From positions 1 through 64,000 of the forward strand of contig NZ_BMHE01000009.1 in NCBI RefSeq assembly GCF_014640555.1: a stretch of DNA of 64,000 nt, given 5' to 3'. The stretch is from Paenibacillus marchantiophytorum. GTDB taxonomy: Bacteria > Bacillota > Bacilli > Paenibacillales > NBRC-103111. This document shows positions 35,640-43,956 of this stretch, piece by piece (positions within the stretch are counted from its first letter, which is position 1; each line of letters opens with the position of its first letter). The notes under the pieces were generated by a model, which saw only the letters and a list, made by a program, of their open reading frames with translations, had not been told where the DNA came from and did no database searches. A program made the position numbers and the translations under genes.

Positions 35640-35864
35640 TCCAGCTATTCTGCCCGTTCCGCCTATTCTGCATGTTCTGTCTGTTCTGTCTGTTCTGTCT
35701 GTTCTGCCCGCTCCGCCTGTTCTGCCCGTTCTGCCCGTTCTGCCCGTTCTGCCCGTTCTGCCCGTTCTGCCCGTTCTGCCCGTCCCGTCTGTTCCGCCCG
35801 TTCTGCCCGTTCTGCCCGTCCTGCCCGTCCCGCCTGTCCCTGCGGTTCCAGCAGTCCCTGCCAT
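35640..35864 (-). repeat. Nonamer minisatellite 2 (GGGCAGAAC), G-rich on minus strand
   Basis: About 24 copies of a 9-bp unit read on the minus strand as GGGCAGAAC and variants. Minus frames give GQN or GRT triplets. A minus frame with ATG 35864 starts just after the dnaI stop and ends at 35631, but no ribosome site is seen and the protein would be almost pure repeat. It faces minisatellite 1, with the strand asymmetry switching at about 35635. Confidence 0.75.
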
Positions 35865-35868
35865 CCCA

Positions 35869-36819
35869 TCATTTCCCCCGCTTATTCGTCCCCGTCACCT
35901 CAACGACATCAACAAAAGGGCGAATACGGTCCATGATGCGCTGCCCTTTGTACTCCTCATCGCCATCCTTGTTGGTGAAGCTGAAATGCTTCTCCAAGTC
36001 GTGAAGCGCATAGTTTGAAGTAAAAAAGGTCGGCTTCCGGTTCATCCGATGATTCACGATGGCGCCTATGACATGGTCCCGCAGCCATGGATTCAAGTTT
36101 TCTGCGCCAATATCATCGAAAACCAGCAGATCCGTATCTTTCAGGAGGTCAATCGTTTCCTTGAGCTTATTCGGCTCCTGGAACATCCCCTTCAAGTCCT
36201 CCGCGAAATCCGGCATATAGACAATAGCGCCTGTCATACCGACCTTGGCCAATTGATGCAGCATGTAACCCATCAGAAACGTTTTTCCCGTCCCGAACGA
36301 TCCAGATAGGTATAATCCACGCGGCTGCAGCCCGTCTTCCATCGTCAGACTGACATAGTCGTTGATTTGCATGACCGCTTTGGCTCGATCCAAATCCGTT
36401 TCCAGAATTTCTCCGAAAGAGTAGCTGCGCGAGATCATCCGCGGATCCACGTGAAAAGTACGAATACGACTGCTGATCGCATCTTGCAGCTGCTTCGCAT
36501 TGAACTTCTTGCAGGCCACCTTCTCCTCATGAATAAAAGCTTTCTCATTCACGAAGTCAGCCGTAAGCATCGTATAATGTCCTGTCATATCATTGGGACA
36601 TCGGTCCAAGCCAGGGCAATTCGAACAGTTTTTGAACTCGGTTACGTACTGGTAGAGCTTGTTCATATTAATCTTGACCGTATAGTCATCGACAAACGGG
36701 TACTTCTGGCGAAATTTGTGAACCAAGGCATCGTCCATGACTGCCCTGATTTTGTCTTCTGCCTTCCGTCTCCATTCGGAATTCGGCATTGATTTGAGTA
36801 AGTGCGACAGGGATTCCAT
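35869..36819 (-). CDS. dnaI: Primosomal helicase loader DnaI
   Basis: AAA+ ATPase that loads the replicative helicase DnaC (DnaB-type) onto DNA. The N-terminal domain carries zinc-ligand residues [17 protein letters not shown] (about 66-82). The C-terminal ATPase has Walker [11 protein letters not shown], Walker B LLVFDDIG and sensor [17 protein letters not shown] 36819 has AGGAGGTG nine bases upstream; the frame opens ten codons earlier. That gives 316 residues, the usual size. It follows dnaB on the same strand. Confidence 0.94.
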   Translation of the reverse strand: MESLSHLLKSMPNSEWRRKAEDKIRAVMDDALVHKFRQKYPFVDDYTVKINMNKLYQYVTEFKNCSNCPGLDRCPNDMTGHYTMLTADFVNEKAFIHEEKVACKKFNAKQLQDAISSRIRTFHVDPRMISRSYSFGEILETDLDRAKAVMQINDYVSLTMEDGLQPRGLYLSGSFGTGKTFLMGYMLHQLAKVGMTGAIVYMPDFAEDLKGMFQEPNKLKETIDLLKDTDLLVFDDIGAENLNPWLRDHVIGAIVNHRMNRKPTFFTSNYALHDLEKHFSFTNKDGDEEYKGQRIMDRIRPFVDVVEVTGTNKRGK

Positions 36820-36918
36820 GCTTGCGGCACCTCCTAATTTATCAGGCATGTTACTTAAAATTACTTATCTAAAATGAGCGACACTCCCCGTTACCTCACG
36901 GACCCACTTGGCCCTTGG

Positions 36919-38439
36919 CTAGCTTTTGCGATTAAAGCGCTCATCCAGCTTCTGCGCCATCCGGCGCGCTGCCTCCAGCTCTTCTTCCGTCAGCCTCGAT
37001 GAGGCTGCGGCACCGGCGTCCGGCACCACAATCGGGATGTGCGGCTTCTGCGTCTTGCCTTGACGACCTCTGGTTACAGAGCCGCTGCTCGCTTTGGCTG
37101 CTTCCACCTTGGATGCGGCTTTCAGTTTGTAGCTGATCTTCTCGCGAACGTACTCGACCGCGTGCTCATAGGAACTGATTTGCTTGCCCAGCATATCTGA
37201 AGCGACTGCTTCAATCGAAGATTTGGCCCATGAACGACGGTCAATGTGCAGGAAGTGGATCAGTACATTGATGACTTCTTCGTTTAATTTATAATTCAAA
37301 TCAATTTTCTCAAATATGTTAAGTACACCGTCAGGTATCGAGCCCTGAGTGAAAAACATTTTCAAGACTGCGGTATACGGCTCGTTACGCATAATGTAAT
37401 TGTACTGATGGTCTGTACATTCGCCGCGAAGCTGCTGCGGCACTTCCAGATAATAGGCCATTTCAACGGACTTATCGCCTGCCGTGTCTTCGGAAATATC
37501 CGATTCTTTGCCTTGCGCCTTGTCTTCTGAACGCGCTATTGTCCGCTCGCGGTCCTCATCGCGCTTCTTGCTCTGCCTGTAGAACAGGTTTGCATTGTAT
37601 TGCATCAAATCCATCTGGAGCTCGCCATCTTCGGCAAACACGCCATCCTCGTCAAGCAAACGGCATGTTTCCTGCAATGACAGGTTGTATTTCTTAGCGA
37701 CGATATTAATAGCCGCCATCTGATCCGGCTTATGCTTAAGCGCCTCAACGAATACCCGATTGCTCGCTCCGCGAGGGAACCTCATGATGATGTCGGCATA
37801 CTGGAAGCCTTTGGTCGTGACATCCATTCGCGCGTCCCCCTGCTTGCTCGCAGAAGCCTCGTACAGCGCTTGTTCCAGTTCATAGTCGACCACTTGGGTA
37901 TTGAGACGGAACAAATCGTAGAAGGGTACCGACAGGTTCTCTTCACTGGCATCGCGGCACTCTTCAGGCTCTGGAGATAACAGATCTTCCCGCAGAGACA
38001 GCAGCATGAATTTGCCAACCTTATCGCGCAGCAGCAGCGTTAAGTGCTGATTGCGGAAAAACTCATTCGGACTCAAAGGTTGGAACAAGGTGTAAACGAA
38101 CACATAGTCTTCTTCACCTGGCAGAAACTTGCGGGTCGTTTGCAGAAGGCCAATGGCCTCCAGCTTGGAGGATTGTTCGATCAAATACTTGCGGCCGCGC
38201 TCTCCTTGTTCAAGCTCAAGCAGCAAGAATAATTTGCGCTGTTGTTCCATCGGTGAAAATCCGACTTTTTCTGCACTCATCTGCTGATAGAGAGCTTGAT
38301 AGAGGCTAATTGCCAATCCGCCTATCATCGGTTGATACATCATTGCCAACATTTTATAATCCAAACTGCTCAAAGAAAACTCACGGCTCACACAAAACCT
38401 GTGATTTTCCGTGAAATGCAGCATATTCGTCATTCGCAT
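36919..38439 (-). CDS. dnaB: Replication initiation and membrane attachment protein DnaB
   Basis: Firmicute primosome component that acts with DnaD and DnaI in helicase loading at oriC and at restart sites; not the helicase itself. The protein has two DnaD/DnaB-like regions: N-terminal winged helix (YKMLAMMYQPMIGGLAISLYQ) and C-terminal DDBH2 domain (YNYIMRNEPYTAVLKMFFTQ, EVINVLIHFLHIDRRSWAKS). Its C-terminus is long, basic and low in complexity. The ribosome site for the ATG is weak; a later ATG (MLHFTENH) is possible. It is 99 bp upstream of dnaI and likely co-transcribed. Confidence 0.9.
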   Translation of the reverse strand: MRMTNMLHFTENHRFCVSREFSLSSLDYKMLAMMYQPMIGGLAISLYQALYQQMSAEKVGFSPMEQQRKLFLLLELEQGERGRKYLIEQSSKLEAIGLLQTTRKFLPGEEDYVFVYTLFQPLSPNEFFRNQHLTLLLRDKVGKFMLLSLREDLLSPEPEECRDASEENLSVPFYDLFRLNTQVVDYELEQALYEASASKQGDARMDVTTKGFQYADIIMRFPRGASNRVFVEALKHKPDQMAAINIVAKKYNLSLQETCRLLDEDGVFAEDGELQMDLMQYNANLFYRQSKKRDEDRERTIARSEDKAQGKESDISEDTAGDKSVEMAYYLEVPQQLRGECTDHQYNYIMRNEPYTAVLKMFFTQGSIPDGVLNIFEKIDLNYKLNEEVINVLIHFLHIDRRSWAKSSIEAVASDMLGKQISSYEHAVEYVREKISYKLKAASKVEAAKASSGSVTRGRQGKTQKPHIPIVVPDAGAAASSRLTEEELEAARRMAQKLDERFNRKS

Positions 38440-38576
38440 CCCGTTACAGCACCATCCTGCCTCAACCGTTTACAGCTCCAAAAGCTACTCGGTTTCTCTC
38501 TATTAGTCTACCACAAAAATCGACAATCTTGGTATCTACCGGAGAAAAGATAATATTACCTAAAAAGATAAAACAA

Positions 38577-38604
38577 TGAAAAAACCAACTATGCTGTTGG
38601 CCGA
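38577..38604 (-). terminator. Terminator of the HxlR gene
   Basis: On the minus strand CCAACAGCATAGTTGG forms a short stem followed by six T residues (A-run 38577-38584 on +). Confidence 0.6.
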
Positions 38605-38622
38605 ATAATTGAAAAATTCCTA

Positions 38623-38988
38623 TTAATCTCCGGTAGATGCGCACTCCGTTTGTTTTTTGTAGCTGGTACCCCATTCTTTCATGAGCAAAATAATCGGCAC
38701 CAACGTTTGGCCAAATTCCGTCAGCGAGTATTCTACTTTTGGCGGAACCTGATGATAAACCTCACGGTGGACCACGCCATCTTCCTCTAACTCTCTTAGC
38801 TGCAAAGTCAGCATTCTCTGGGTGATCGTCGGACAGATTCTTTTGAATTCATTGAATCTTTTGGTCCCTCCGATCAGATGATACAGAAGCACACCTTTCC
38901 ATTTGCCGCCTATGACATCCAATGTATATTCAACTGGACAGGCTTCCTTATTCGGACTATCTCCGTATCCACTTTTGCGATCACGCAA
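38623..38988 (-). CDS. HxlR family transcriptional regulator
   Basis: A 121-residue winged helix-turn-helix protein with the family core [40 protein letters not shown] and [15 protein letters not shown]. An N-terminal Cys (ACPVEYTL) matches the redox-active Cys of HypR/YodB-type members that sense quinones, aldehydes or disulfide stress. The start is TTG 38988 with AAGGAG ten bases ahead. It diverges from a broken quinone/alcohol oxidoreductase gene, its likely former target. Confidence 0.87.
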   Translation of the reverse strand: MRDRKSGYGDSPNKEACPVEYTLDVIGGKWKGVLLYHLIGGTKRFNEFKRICPTITQRMLTLQLRELEEDGVVHREVYHQVPPKVEYSLTEFGQTLVPIILLMKEWGTSYKKQTECASTGD

Positions 38989-39114
38989 TCAGAGCCAACT
39001 CCTTGACGGTATACAAATTGATACTACATAACATCATTGTGCGTACTTACTATTCTAGAACGGATCGATTAAACTAACAACCATAGAAACAATGATTTTT
39101 TAGGAGATGAGCAT

Positions 39115-39670
39115 ATGATTGCAAAAGAAACAATGAAAGCGGCGGGCCTTTATCAATATTTAAATTCTCGTACACGTCAAGGCAATTTTCGTCTGCACTG
39201 CCTCTGACGGCTATCACAGCCTGGGAGGCCTTATTTGAACGACTCGGCGTGTCCAAGACCAGAGACAACAATGCTGGCAAGAGCATCCTCATCATCGGAG
39301 CTGCCGGAGGTGTCGGTTCCATTGCCACCCAACTGGCCAAACATGTCGGACTTACCGTTGTCGGCACGGCCTCCCGTCCCGAGTCAGCCGCTTGGGTGAA
39401 ACCGAACAGCCTTTGAATTTGACTTTGCTCAAAAATAAAAGTGTTACCTTTGTTTGGGAACTCATGTTCACTCGCTCGATGTTCCAAACAGCCGATATGA
39501 TTGAACAACATCATCTGCTCGATGAAGTAGCTCAATTGATCGCAGCCGGAACCCTTCGCAGCACTTTAGCCGAAAGGTTCTCTCCCATCAACGCAGCCAA
39601 TCTGCGCAAAGCTCATGCGATCCTCGAAGCAGGTTCAACCGTTGGCAAAGTTGTTTTAGAATACTTTTGA
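39115..39670 (+). pseudogene. Broken zinc-type alcohol dehydrogenase / quinone oxidoreductase
   Basis: Three remnants of one MDR protein lie in order: an N-terminal MKAAGLYQYL that hits a stop near 39206; a Rossmann part in another frame (LPLTAITAWEALFERLG, SILIIGAAGGVGSIATQLAK) ending at TGA 39415-39417; and a C-terminal part (FTRSMFQTADMIEQHHLLDE, AHAILEAGSTVGKVVLEYF) ending at 39670. Compared with a ~340-residue intact enzyme, most of the GroES-like domain and part of the cofactor domain are missing. At least two deletions with frame changes are needed. AGGAGATG still precedes the ATG. The neighbouring HxlR gene is intact. Confidence 0.82.
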
Positions 39671-39693
39671 TACAGAGTCACACTCAAGCAGAA

Positions 39694-39734
39694 AAAAAAC
39701 CTCAATTCCACATGAGTGGCGTTGAGGTTTTTTC
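39694..39734. terminator. Bidirectional terminator
   Basis: AAAAAACCTCAA (39694-39705) pairs with TTGAGGTTTTTT (39722-39733). It serves the pseudogene on + and the hydrolase gene on -. Confidence 0.85.
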
Positions 39735-40629
39735 AATCTTGTGCATCTTGTACGTCTTGTTCGTGCGCTGCCTCCCCATACATAGCGGGATTCAGCTTTC
39801 TGGCAATTGTCCAATCCAACTGTACTCGCTCCGTTGCAACATCCTCCAAGCTCTCCACCCAAAGCCGAATCAAGTCATTCATCTTAGGGGCGCTTCTGAA
39901 AGGGATTTGATGCTTGGCATCCTTGAGAAAATAAAGCGAGCTGTGCGGCAGTTTCTCATGCAGCATGTTCGCATACCGGTGAAATCCATGGTCTTTCTGA
40001 CCATAAATCAAAAGGACTGGATGCTCAATGTGGCCTAAACAACGCGTGCATGAATACGTAATGGACTGCTCGAAATAAGCTTTGACATTGTCTGGCGCAT
40101 CATGTTTAGCACTTTCAAGCTGCTGCCGATACGTCGTTTCCTTGTCCGCATTGCCATAGATGACGGCTCTTTGGAGCAGCTTCAGAAGCAGCTCTGAACC
40201 TGCCATCCGCGATGCGAGCCAGGCCCTGCCTTTATTATAGGCATCCGTTAATTCCGACATCCCGCTTACGACGATGCCGCCTAGGAAGCGTTCTGGATTC
40301 GCCAGCAAGCCTTCGAGAACGACCGATCCGCCTGTCGAATAGCCGCATAGATAAGCTTTCTCAATGCTTAGGTAATCCATCAGTTGGCAAATATCCTCTA
40401 CAATAAGGGCATAGTTGAAGGTTCTTTGGGATGGATTGCTGGCCCCATGGCCTCTAATATCAAAAGTGATAACTCGGAAATGACCGGATAACTGTTCTTT
40501 TTGATAGGCGAATGCCTGTGAGGTTAATAAAGGCGGATGAATGAAGACAAGAGGTGTGCCGGTTCCCGTGCTTTCATAGTGCAGTATCGTCCCATTCACA
40601 TAAGCGAAAGGCAAAGTCGTCTCCTCCAT
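39733..40629 (-). CDS. Alpha/beta hydrolase
   Basis: A 298-residue alpha/beta hydrolase fold protein. Oxyanion segment VFIHPPLLTSQAF, nucleophile elbow GYSTGGS with Ser near 97, an Asp region in VLLIYGQKDHGFH, and a His in LKDAKHQIPF. It lacks a signal peptide, so it is cytoplasmic. Such enzymes include esterases, lactonases and C-C hydrolases; the substrate is not determinable. The gene stands alone. The C-terminus is acidic and Gln/Asp-rich. Confidence 0.82.
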   Translation of the reverse strand: MEETTLPFAYVNGTILHYESTGTGTPLVFIHPPLLTSQAFAYQKEQLSGHFRVITFDIRGHGASNPSQRTFNYALIVEDICQLMDYLSIEKAYLCGYSTGGSVVLEGLLANPERFLGGIVVSGMSELTDAYNKGRAWLASRMAGSELLLKLLQRAVIYGNADKETTYRQQLESAKHDAPDNVKAYFEQSITYSCTRCLGHIEHPVLLIYGQKDHGFHRYANMLHEKLPHSSLYFLKDAKHQIPFRSAPKMNDLIRLWVESLEDVATERVQLDWTIARKLNPAMYGEAAHEQDVQDAQD

Positions 40630-40687
40630 CAGATCAAGTTGGGCATTCCCACCTTAGCCTGACCAACTCTGCCTGCTTTTATGATAA

Positions 40688-40978
40688 TTAAAACATTTTG
40701 AAACCGCGGATACGAAGCGCCTTAATTGCCGATCCACTAAGAATCGCCCCTGCCAAGCCACCGATAGCCGGAACGATATCGACAATCGTAAAGCTCGCGT
40801 CGCTGGATAGAAAAGAAGCCGAAGCCGTTCCTACAGATCCATAAATCACGACTCCAACGACGAGTGCAAGGAATGCATAGAGTGGAAACCAAGTCGTTTT
40901 CATTAACATGTTCAAAATAAAACCGATTCCAAAAAATAACACCATCATCAAGACAGTGGCAATAACCATTTGCAGCAA
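40688..40978 (-). CDS. yuiB: YuiB-like membrane protein
   Basis: A small protein with three predicted TM helices (VIATVLMMVLFFGIGFILNML at the N-terminus, then WFPLYAFLALVVGVVIYG, and a C-terminal glycine-rich helix). The frame is open to 41218, but AAGGGGG lies just ahead of a TTG at 40978; an ATG at 40969 is the alternative. That gives 93-96 residues, close to B. subtilis YuiB. Its position next to HemQ, NDH-2 and YumC genes matches the yui/yum neighbourhood of Bacillus. Function unknown. Confidence 0.6.
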   Translation of the reverse strand: MLQMVIATVLMMVLFFGIGFILNMLMKTTWFPLYAFLALVVGVVIYGSVGTASASFLSSDASFTIVDIVPAIGGLAGAILSGSAIKALRIRGFKMF

Positions 40979-41173
40979 TGTATGTACCCCCTTAAACTTG
41001 TCAAAACTCTTTCGTTTGCTTTGCCCAGCTTCCTTATAATTGTAATCTACGAAATGGTACAGGTAAAGTGTACACAAATTGAACATTTCATTCTTCACCC
41101 TTTGTTCATTTGCCCTTTCCCCATGAATTGGATACAATGTAGGGGATATTAGCCTTGAATGGAGGAACCACTC

Positions 41174-41920
41174 ATGAGTGAAGCCGTACAAACGCTGGAA
41201 GGCTGGTATGCGCTGCATGATTTCCGTCTAATCGATTGGAACGCATGGCATGCTGCAACCCCACAAGAGCGTAAACACGCAACAGAAGAGCTGAACACTT
41301 TCCTGTCCCAGTGGCAGCAAGTCGAAAACGATAAAATCGGCAGCACAGCCGTTTATAGCATCGTTGGTCAGAAAGCCGATTTCGTATTCATGCAAATGCG
41401 TGAAACACTAGAAGATTTGAATGATCTGGAGAATGCTTTCAATAAATCCAGCTTCGCCGCTTTCACAATTCCGGTCTATTCCTATGTATCTATCGTCGAA
41501 TTAAGCAGTTACCTGGCCAAACCGGGTGTTGATCCTGCGGAAGATCCAGAGCTGCAAGCACGCTTGAAGCCGATTCTGCCAAAAGCGAAGCATATCTGCT
41601 TCTATCCAATGAACAAACGCCGCGATGGCAATGACAACTGGTACATGCTCCCTGCGGATGATCGCAAAACGATGATGCGCAGCCATGGCATGATTGGACG
41701 TACATACGCTGGTAAAGTAAAACAAATCATCACCGGCTCTGTTGGCTTGGATGATTGGGAGTGGGGCGTTACGTTATTTTCCGAAGACCCGCTTCACTTC
41801 AAGAAGCTCGTTTATGAAATGCGTTTCGATGAAGTGAGCGCTCGTTTCGGCGAGTTCGGAGACTTTTATGTCGGCAACCTGCTTTCACCGGAGAAATTCG
41901 CCAAGCTGATTCAAGTTTAA
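41174..41920 (+). CDS. hemQ: Coproheme decarboxylase HemQ (chlorite dismutase family)
   Basis: Last enzyme of the coproporphyrin-dependent haem route of Firmicutes; it decarboxylates Fe-coproporphyrin III to haem b with H2O2. Diagnostic parts: [17 protein letters not shown] with the catalytic Tyr and nearby Lys, [14 protein letters not shown] with the haem-ligand His region, and [20 protein letters not shown]. The protein is 248 residues from ATG 41174, which has GGAGG seven bases upstream; an in-frame ATG five codons earlier contains the ribosome site. Divergent from the YuiB-like gene. Confidence 0.94.
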   Translation: MSEAVQTLEGWYALHDFRLIDWNAWHAATPQERKHATEELNTFLSQWQQVENDKIGSTAVYSIVGQKADFVFMQMRETLEDLNDLENAFNKSSFAAFTIPVYSYVSIVELSSYLAKPGVDPAEDPELQARLKPILPKAKHICFYPMNKRRDGNDNWYMLPADDRKTMMRSHGMIGRTYAGKVKQIITGSVGLDDWEWGVTLFSEDPLHFKKLVYEMRFDEVSARFGEFGDFYVGNLLSPEKFAKLIQV

Positions 41921-41929
41921 GATATAGTC

Positions 41930-41967
41930 AAAGAGTGATAGACCCCGTGGTCTGTCACTTTTTTTTG
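41930..41967 (+). terminator. Terminator of hemQ
   Basis: AAAGAGTGATAGACC and GGTCTGTCACTTTTTT form a stem around CCGT, followed by T residues. Confidence 0.85.
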
Positions 41968-41988
41968 TTCAATCGCATACATCAAGTA

Positions 41989-42027
41989 TAAAAAGAAGCA
42001 CTGCCCCGTAGTGAGCAATGCTTCTTA
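41989..42027 (-). terminator. Terminator of the ndh operon
   Basis: On the minus strand AAGAAGCATTGC and GCAGTGCTTCTT pair with one mismatch and are followed by TTTT. Confidence 0.75.
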
Positions 42028-42038
42028 TCGCTTCAATT

Positions 42039-42320
42039 CTATTCCTCATCGTCATCATCGCGCAGTGCCGCCGCTAGCTCGGCTTCCAACTGCGCTTTGC
42101 GCGCCAGATAAACTTCCGTATCCCGGTCACGTTGACGGCCTTTTTCCTTGAGACGTTCAATGGCAGGAAGAATCAGAATATCTATTTCTTTTTGTACAAC
42201 AGCTACATGATCGTACCGTTTCTCAGTCTCTAAGAAATGACCGACCTCGATCAGGGCGTTGTAACGATCCAGTTCATCCCGGGTAAGAAGTCCTCTTACT
42301 TGGACACTGCAGTGCCGCAT
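42039..42320 (-). CDS. Conserved-looking hypothetical protein, 93 residues
   Basis: A mostly helical, charged protein (TRDELDRYNALIEVGHFLET, RKAQLEAELAAALRDDDDEE) with probable coiled coil and a very acidic tail. I do not recognise the family. GGGGGG precedes the ATG, and it lies 27 bp after ndh and before a terminator, so it is the second gene of the ndh operon. Confidence 0.65.
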   Translation of the reverse strand: MRHCSVQVRGLLTRDELDRYNALIEVGHFLETEKRYDHVAVVQKEIDILILPAIERLKEKGRQRDRDTEVYLARKAQLEAELAAALRDDDDEE

Positions 42321-42347
42321 GGCGATCCCCCCGTTGTTTGAAGATGA

Positions 42348-43538
42348 CTAGAAACGACCTTTGCGAATTACAAGCGGAATACCGCCGATAATGTAAAGGT
42401 AGCGCATATCGACTACTTTTTTCATCATGGCTGCAACGTTGCCTTTCAATTTGCGGGAACCAACAATACCGATCGCTTGACCTTTGCCTAGGGAAGCTAC
42501 TGTTCCTTTGTTGGAGAACTTGAATGTTTTCATTTGCGATCCGCGAATGGAAGCAATCAGGTTGTGCGCAACAGCTTCACCTTGCTGCATTGCGATTTGC
42601 GCTGTTGGCGGGAAAGGTCTGCCTTCATCGTTCATCACGATGGAACAGTCACCCACCACATAGATGTTATCGAATTGAGGAGCACGCAAATGCTCGTCAA
42701 CTTTGATCCGGCCGCGCATCGTTTCGAAGCCTGCTTCATCCAGCATGTGGTTGCCGCGGATACCGCCCGTCCATACCACCGTAGCTGCTTTGATGAACTC
42801 ATCGCCGGCAATCAGAACACCTTCAGGCGTGCATTCTTTGATTGCTGTACCGATTTTGAACGTAATGCCTTTGTCCGTCAGTACTTTCATCGCATACTCA
42901 ACAAGCTCAGGATCGAATCCTGGCAGTGCGGTTGGTGCTGCTTCAATATTATAAATCTTCACGAGGGAAGGATCTACGTCGAACTCTTTGCACAGCTGTG
43001 GAATACGGTCAGCAAGTTCACCAATGAACTCGATACCAGTGAATCCAGCTCCACCGATCACGAATGTCAGGTAATCTTTGCGGTCCGGTTCACGCTTGTA
43101 TTTGGCGAATTGATACTCAATATGCTCACGAATGAAACGAACACTATTGATACTGCGGATATTCAGTGCATTTTCTTTGAGTCCCGGGATGCCGAAAGTT
43201 TCCGCCTCGCCGCCGAGACCGATAACCAGATAGTCGTAAGAAAGCGTACCGTCTTCGAGAATAACCTTTTTCTCGTGCGGACGGATTTGGGTAACGGTGG
43301 ATTTCACGAAGTCCACTTTAAATTCATCGATTAATTTCAAAATGTTCACGCGTGCATTTTCAGGATTATCCGTTCCTGCCGCAGGCATGTGCAGATGGGT
43401 AGTGATATAATGGTAGTCATGCTTGTTTACGAGCGTAACGTCAGCTTCATTGTAATTTAACTCTTTTTGCAAACGAATCGCAGAAAGAATCCCGCCATAA
43501 CCGGCGCCCAAAATAACGATTCTTGGTATTCTACTCAT
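42348..43538 (-). CDS. ndh: Type II NADH dehydrogenase (NDH-2)
   Basis: A 396-residue flavoprotein that passes electrons from NADH to menaquinone without pumping protons. FAD motif VILGAGYGGILSAIRL (8-23), NADH motif FVIGGAGFTGIEFIGELADR (about 160-179), and FAD-contact segment NIYVVGDCSI with the quinone-site segment PPTAQIAMQQGEAVAHNL. The C-terminus (MKKVVDMRYLYIIGG) is an amphipathic membrane-binding helix. GTGAGAGAGAT is the weak ribosome site. B. subtilis YumB is the equivalent gene. A Rex-type site lies about 50 bp upstream. Confidence 0.93.
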   Translation of the reverse strand: MSRIPRIVILGAGYGGILSAIRLQKELNYNEADVTLVNKHDYHYITTHLHMPAAGTDNPENARVNILKLIDEFKVDFVKSTVTQIRPHEKKVILEDGTLSYDYLVIGLGGEAETFGIPGLKENALNIRSINSVRFIREHIEYQFAKYKREPDRKDYLTFVIGGAGFTGIEFIGELADRIPQLCKEFDVDPSLVKIYNIEAAPTALPGFDPELVEYAMKVLTDKGITFKIGTAIKECTPEGVLIAGDEFIKAATVVWTGGIRGNHMLDEAGFETMRGRIKVDEHLRAPQFDNIYVVGDCSIVMNDEGRPFPPTAQIAMQQGEAVAHNLIASIRGSQMKTFKFSNKGTVASLGKGQAIGIVGSRKLKGNVAAMMKKVVDMRYLYIIGGIPLVIRKGRF

Positions 43539-43587
43539 ATCTCTCTCACTTCCATATCCGTATTTATAGTCCTATGATCTCTCTATT

Positions 43588-43605
43588 TTGTGAAAAATTA
43601 CACAA
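43588..43605. promoter_or_regulatory. Rex-type NADH/NAD+ sensor binding site upstream of ndh
   Basis: TTGTGAAAAATTACACAA matches the Rex consensus TTGTGAANNNNTTCACAA with one mismatch. It lies 50-67 bp ahead of the ndh start, in the promoter region. In Bacillus subtilis Rex represses an ndh gene when NADH is low, making this a plausible operator. Confidence 0.72.
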
Positions 43606-43875
43606 ACAGCTTCAAAAGTAGTATACTGCTTCTAGTTTGCACTCACGGGCAGCGAATTATGATGAAACAGGCTGAAATTCGTCACAACATGCGTAAAGCG
43701 ATTCTCATGATATAATATAATTTTCATAAGTAAATATCAAGTGCTATTTTGGCTTAAAATAAGGCGTGAGGAGCATTCTAGCTTGTCCATGCATTGTAAG
43801 CATAACTTATCATATATATAAGCGATTTATATAAAGAAATCACACTTTTCTGTTTCCTTCATTTGAAGAGACGTT

Positions 43876-43918
43876 TATAATGGTATAATGATTGTGACTG
43901 AACTGAGAATTATTCTTA
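43876..43918 (+). promoter_or_regulatory. yumC promoter region with Fur-like box
   Basis: Two overlapping -10 candidates TATAAT are at 43876-43881 and 43884-43889. Downstream, TGAGAATTATTCTTA (43904-43918) is a nearly perfect inverted repeat matching the Fur 7-1-7 pattern TGATAATNATTATCA at 11 of 14 defined positions. A box just past the start would allow iron-dependent repression. Confidence 0.45.
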
Positions 43919-43956
43919 CTCACATCAAAGGAAATGAATCGGAGGAGTTTAAGCAA

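Noticed and set aside
35631..35872. Minus-strand collagen-like or GRA-repeat frames directly after dnaI
   Set aside because: Repeats read as Gly-x-y in more than one frame, which is what the 9-bp unit gives by chance; no ribosome site and the Gly phase slips.
35309..36018. Long plus-strand frames rich in Val-Leu-Arg or Pro-Val-Leu
   Set aside because: Created by the nonamer period; they run into dnaI on the opposite strand and have no ribosome site.
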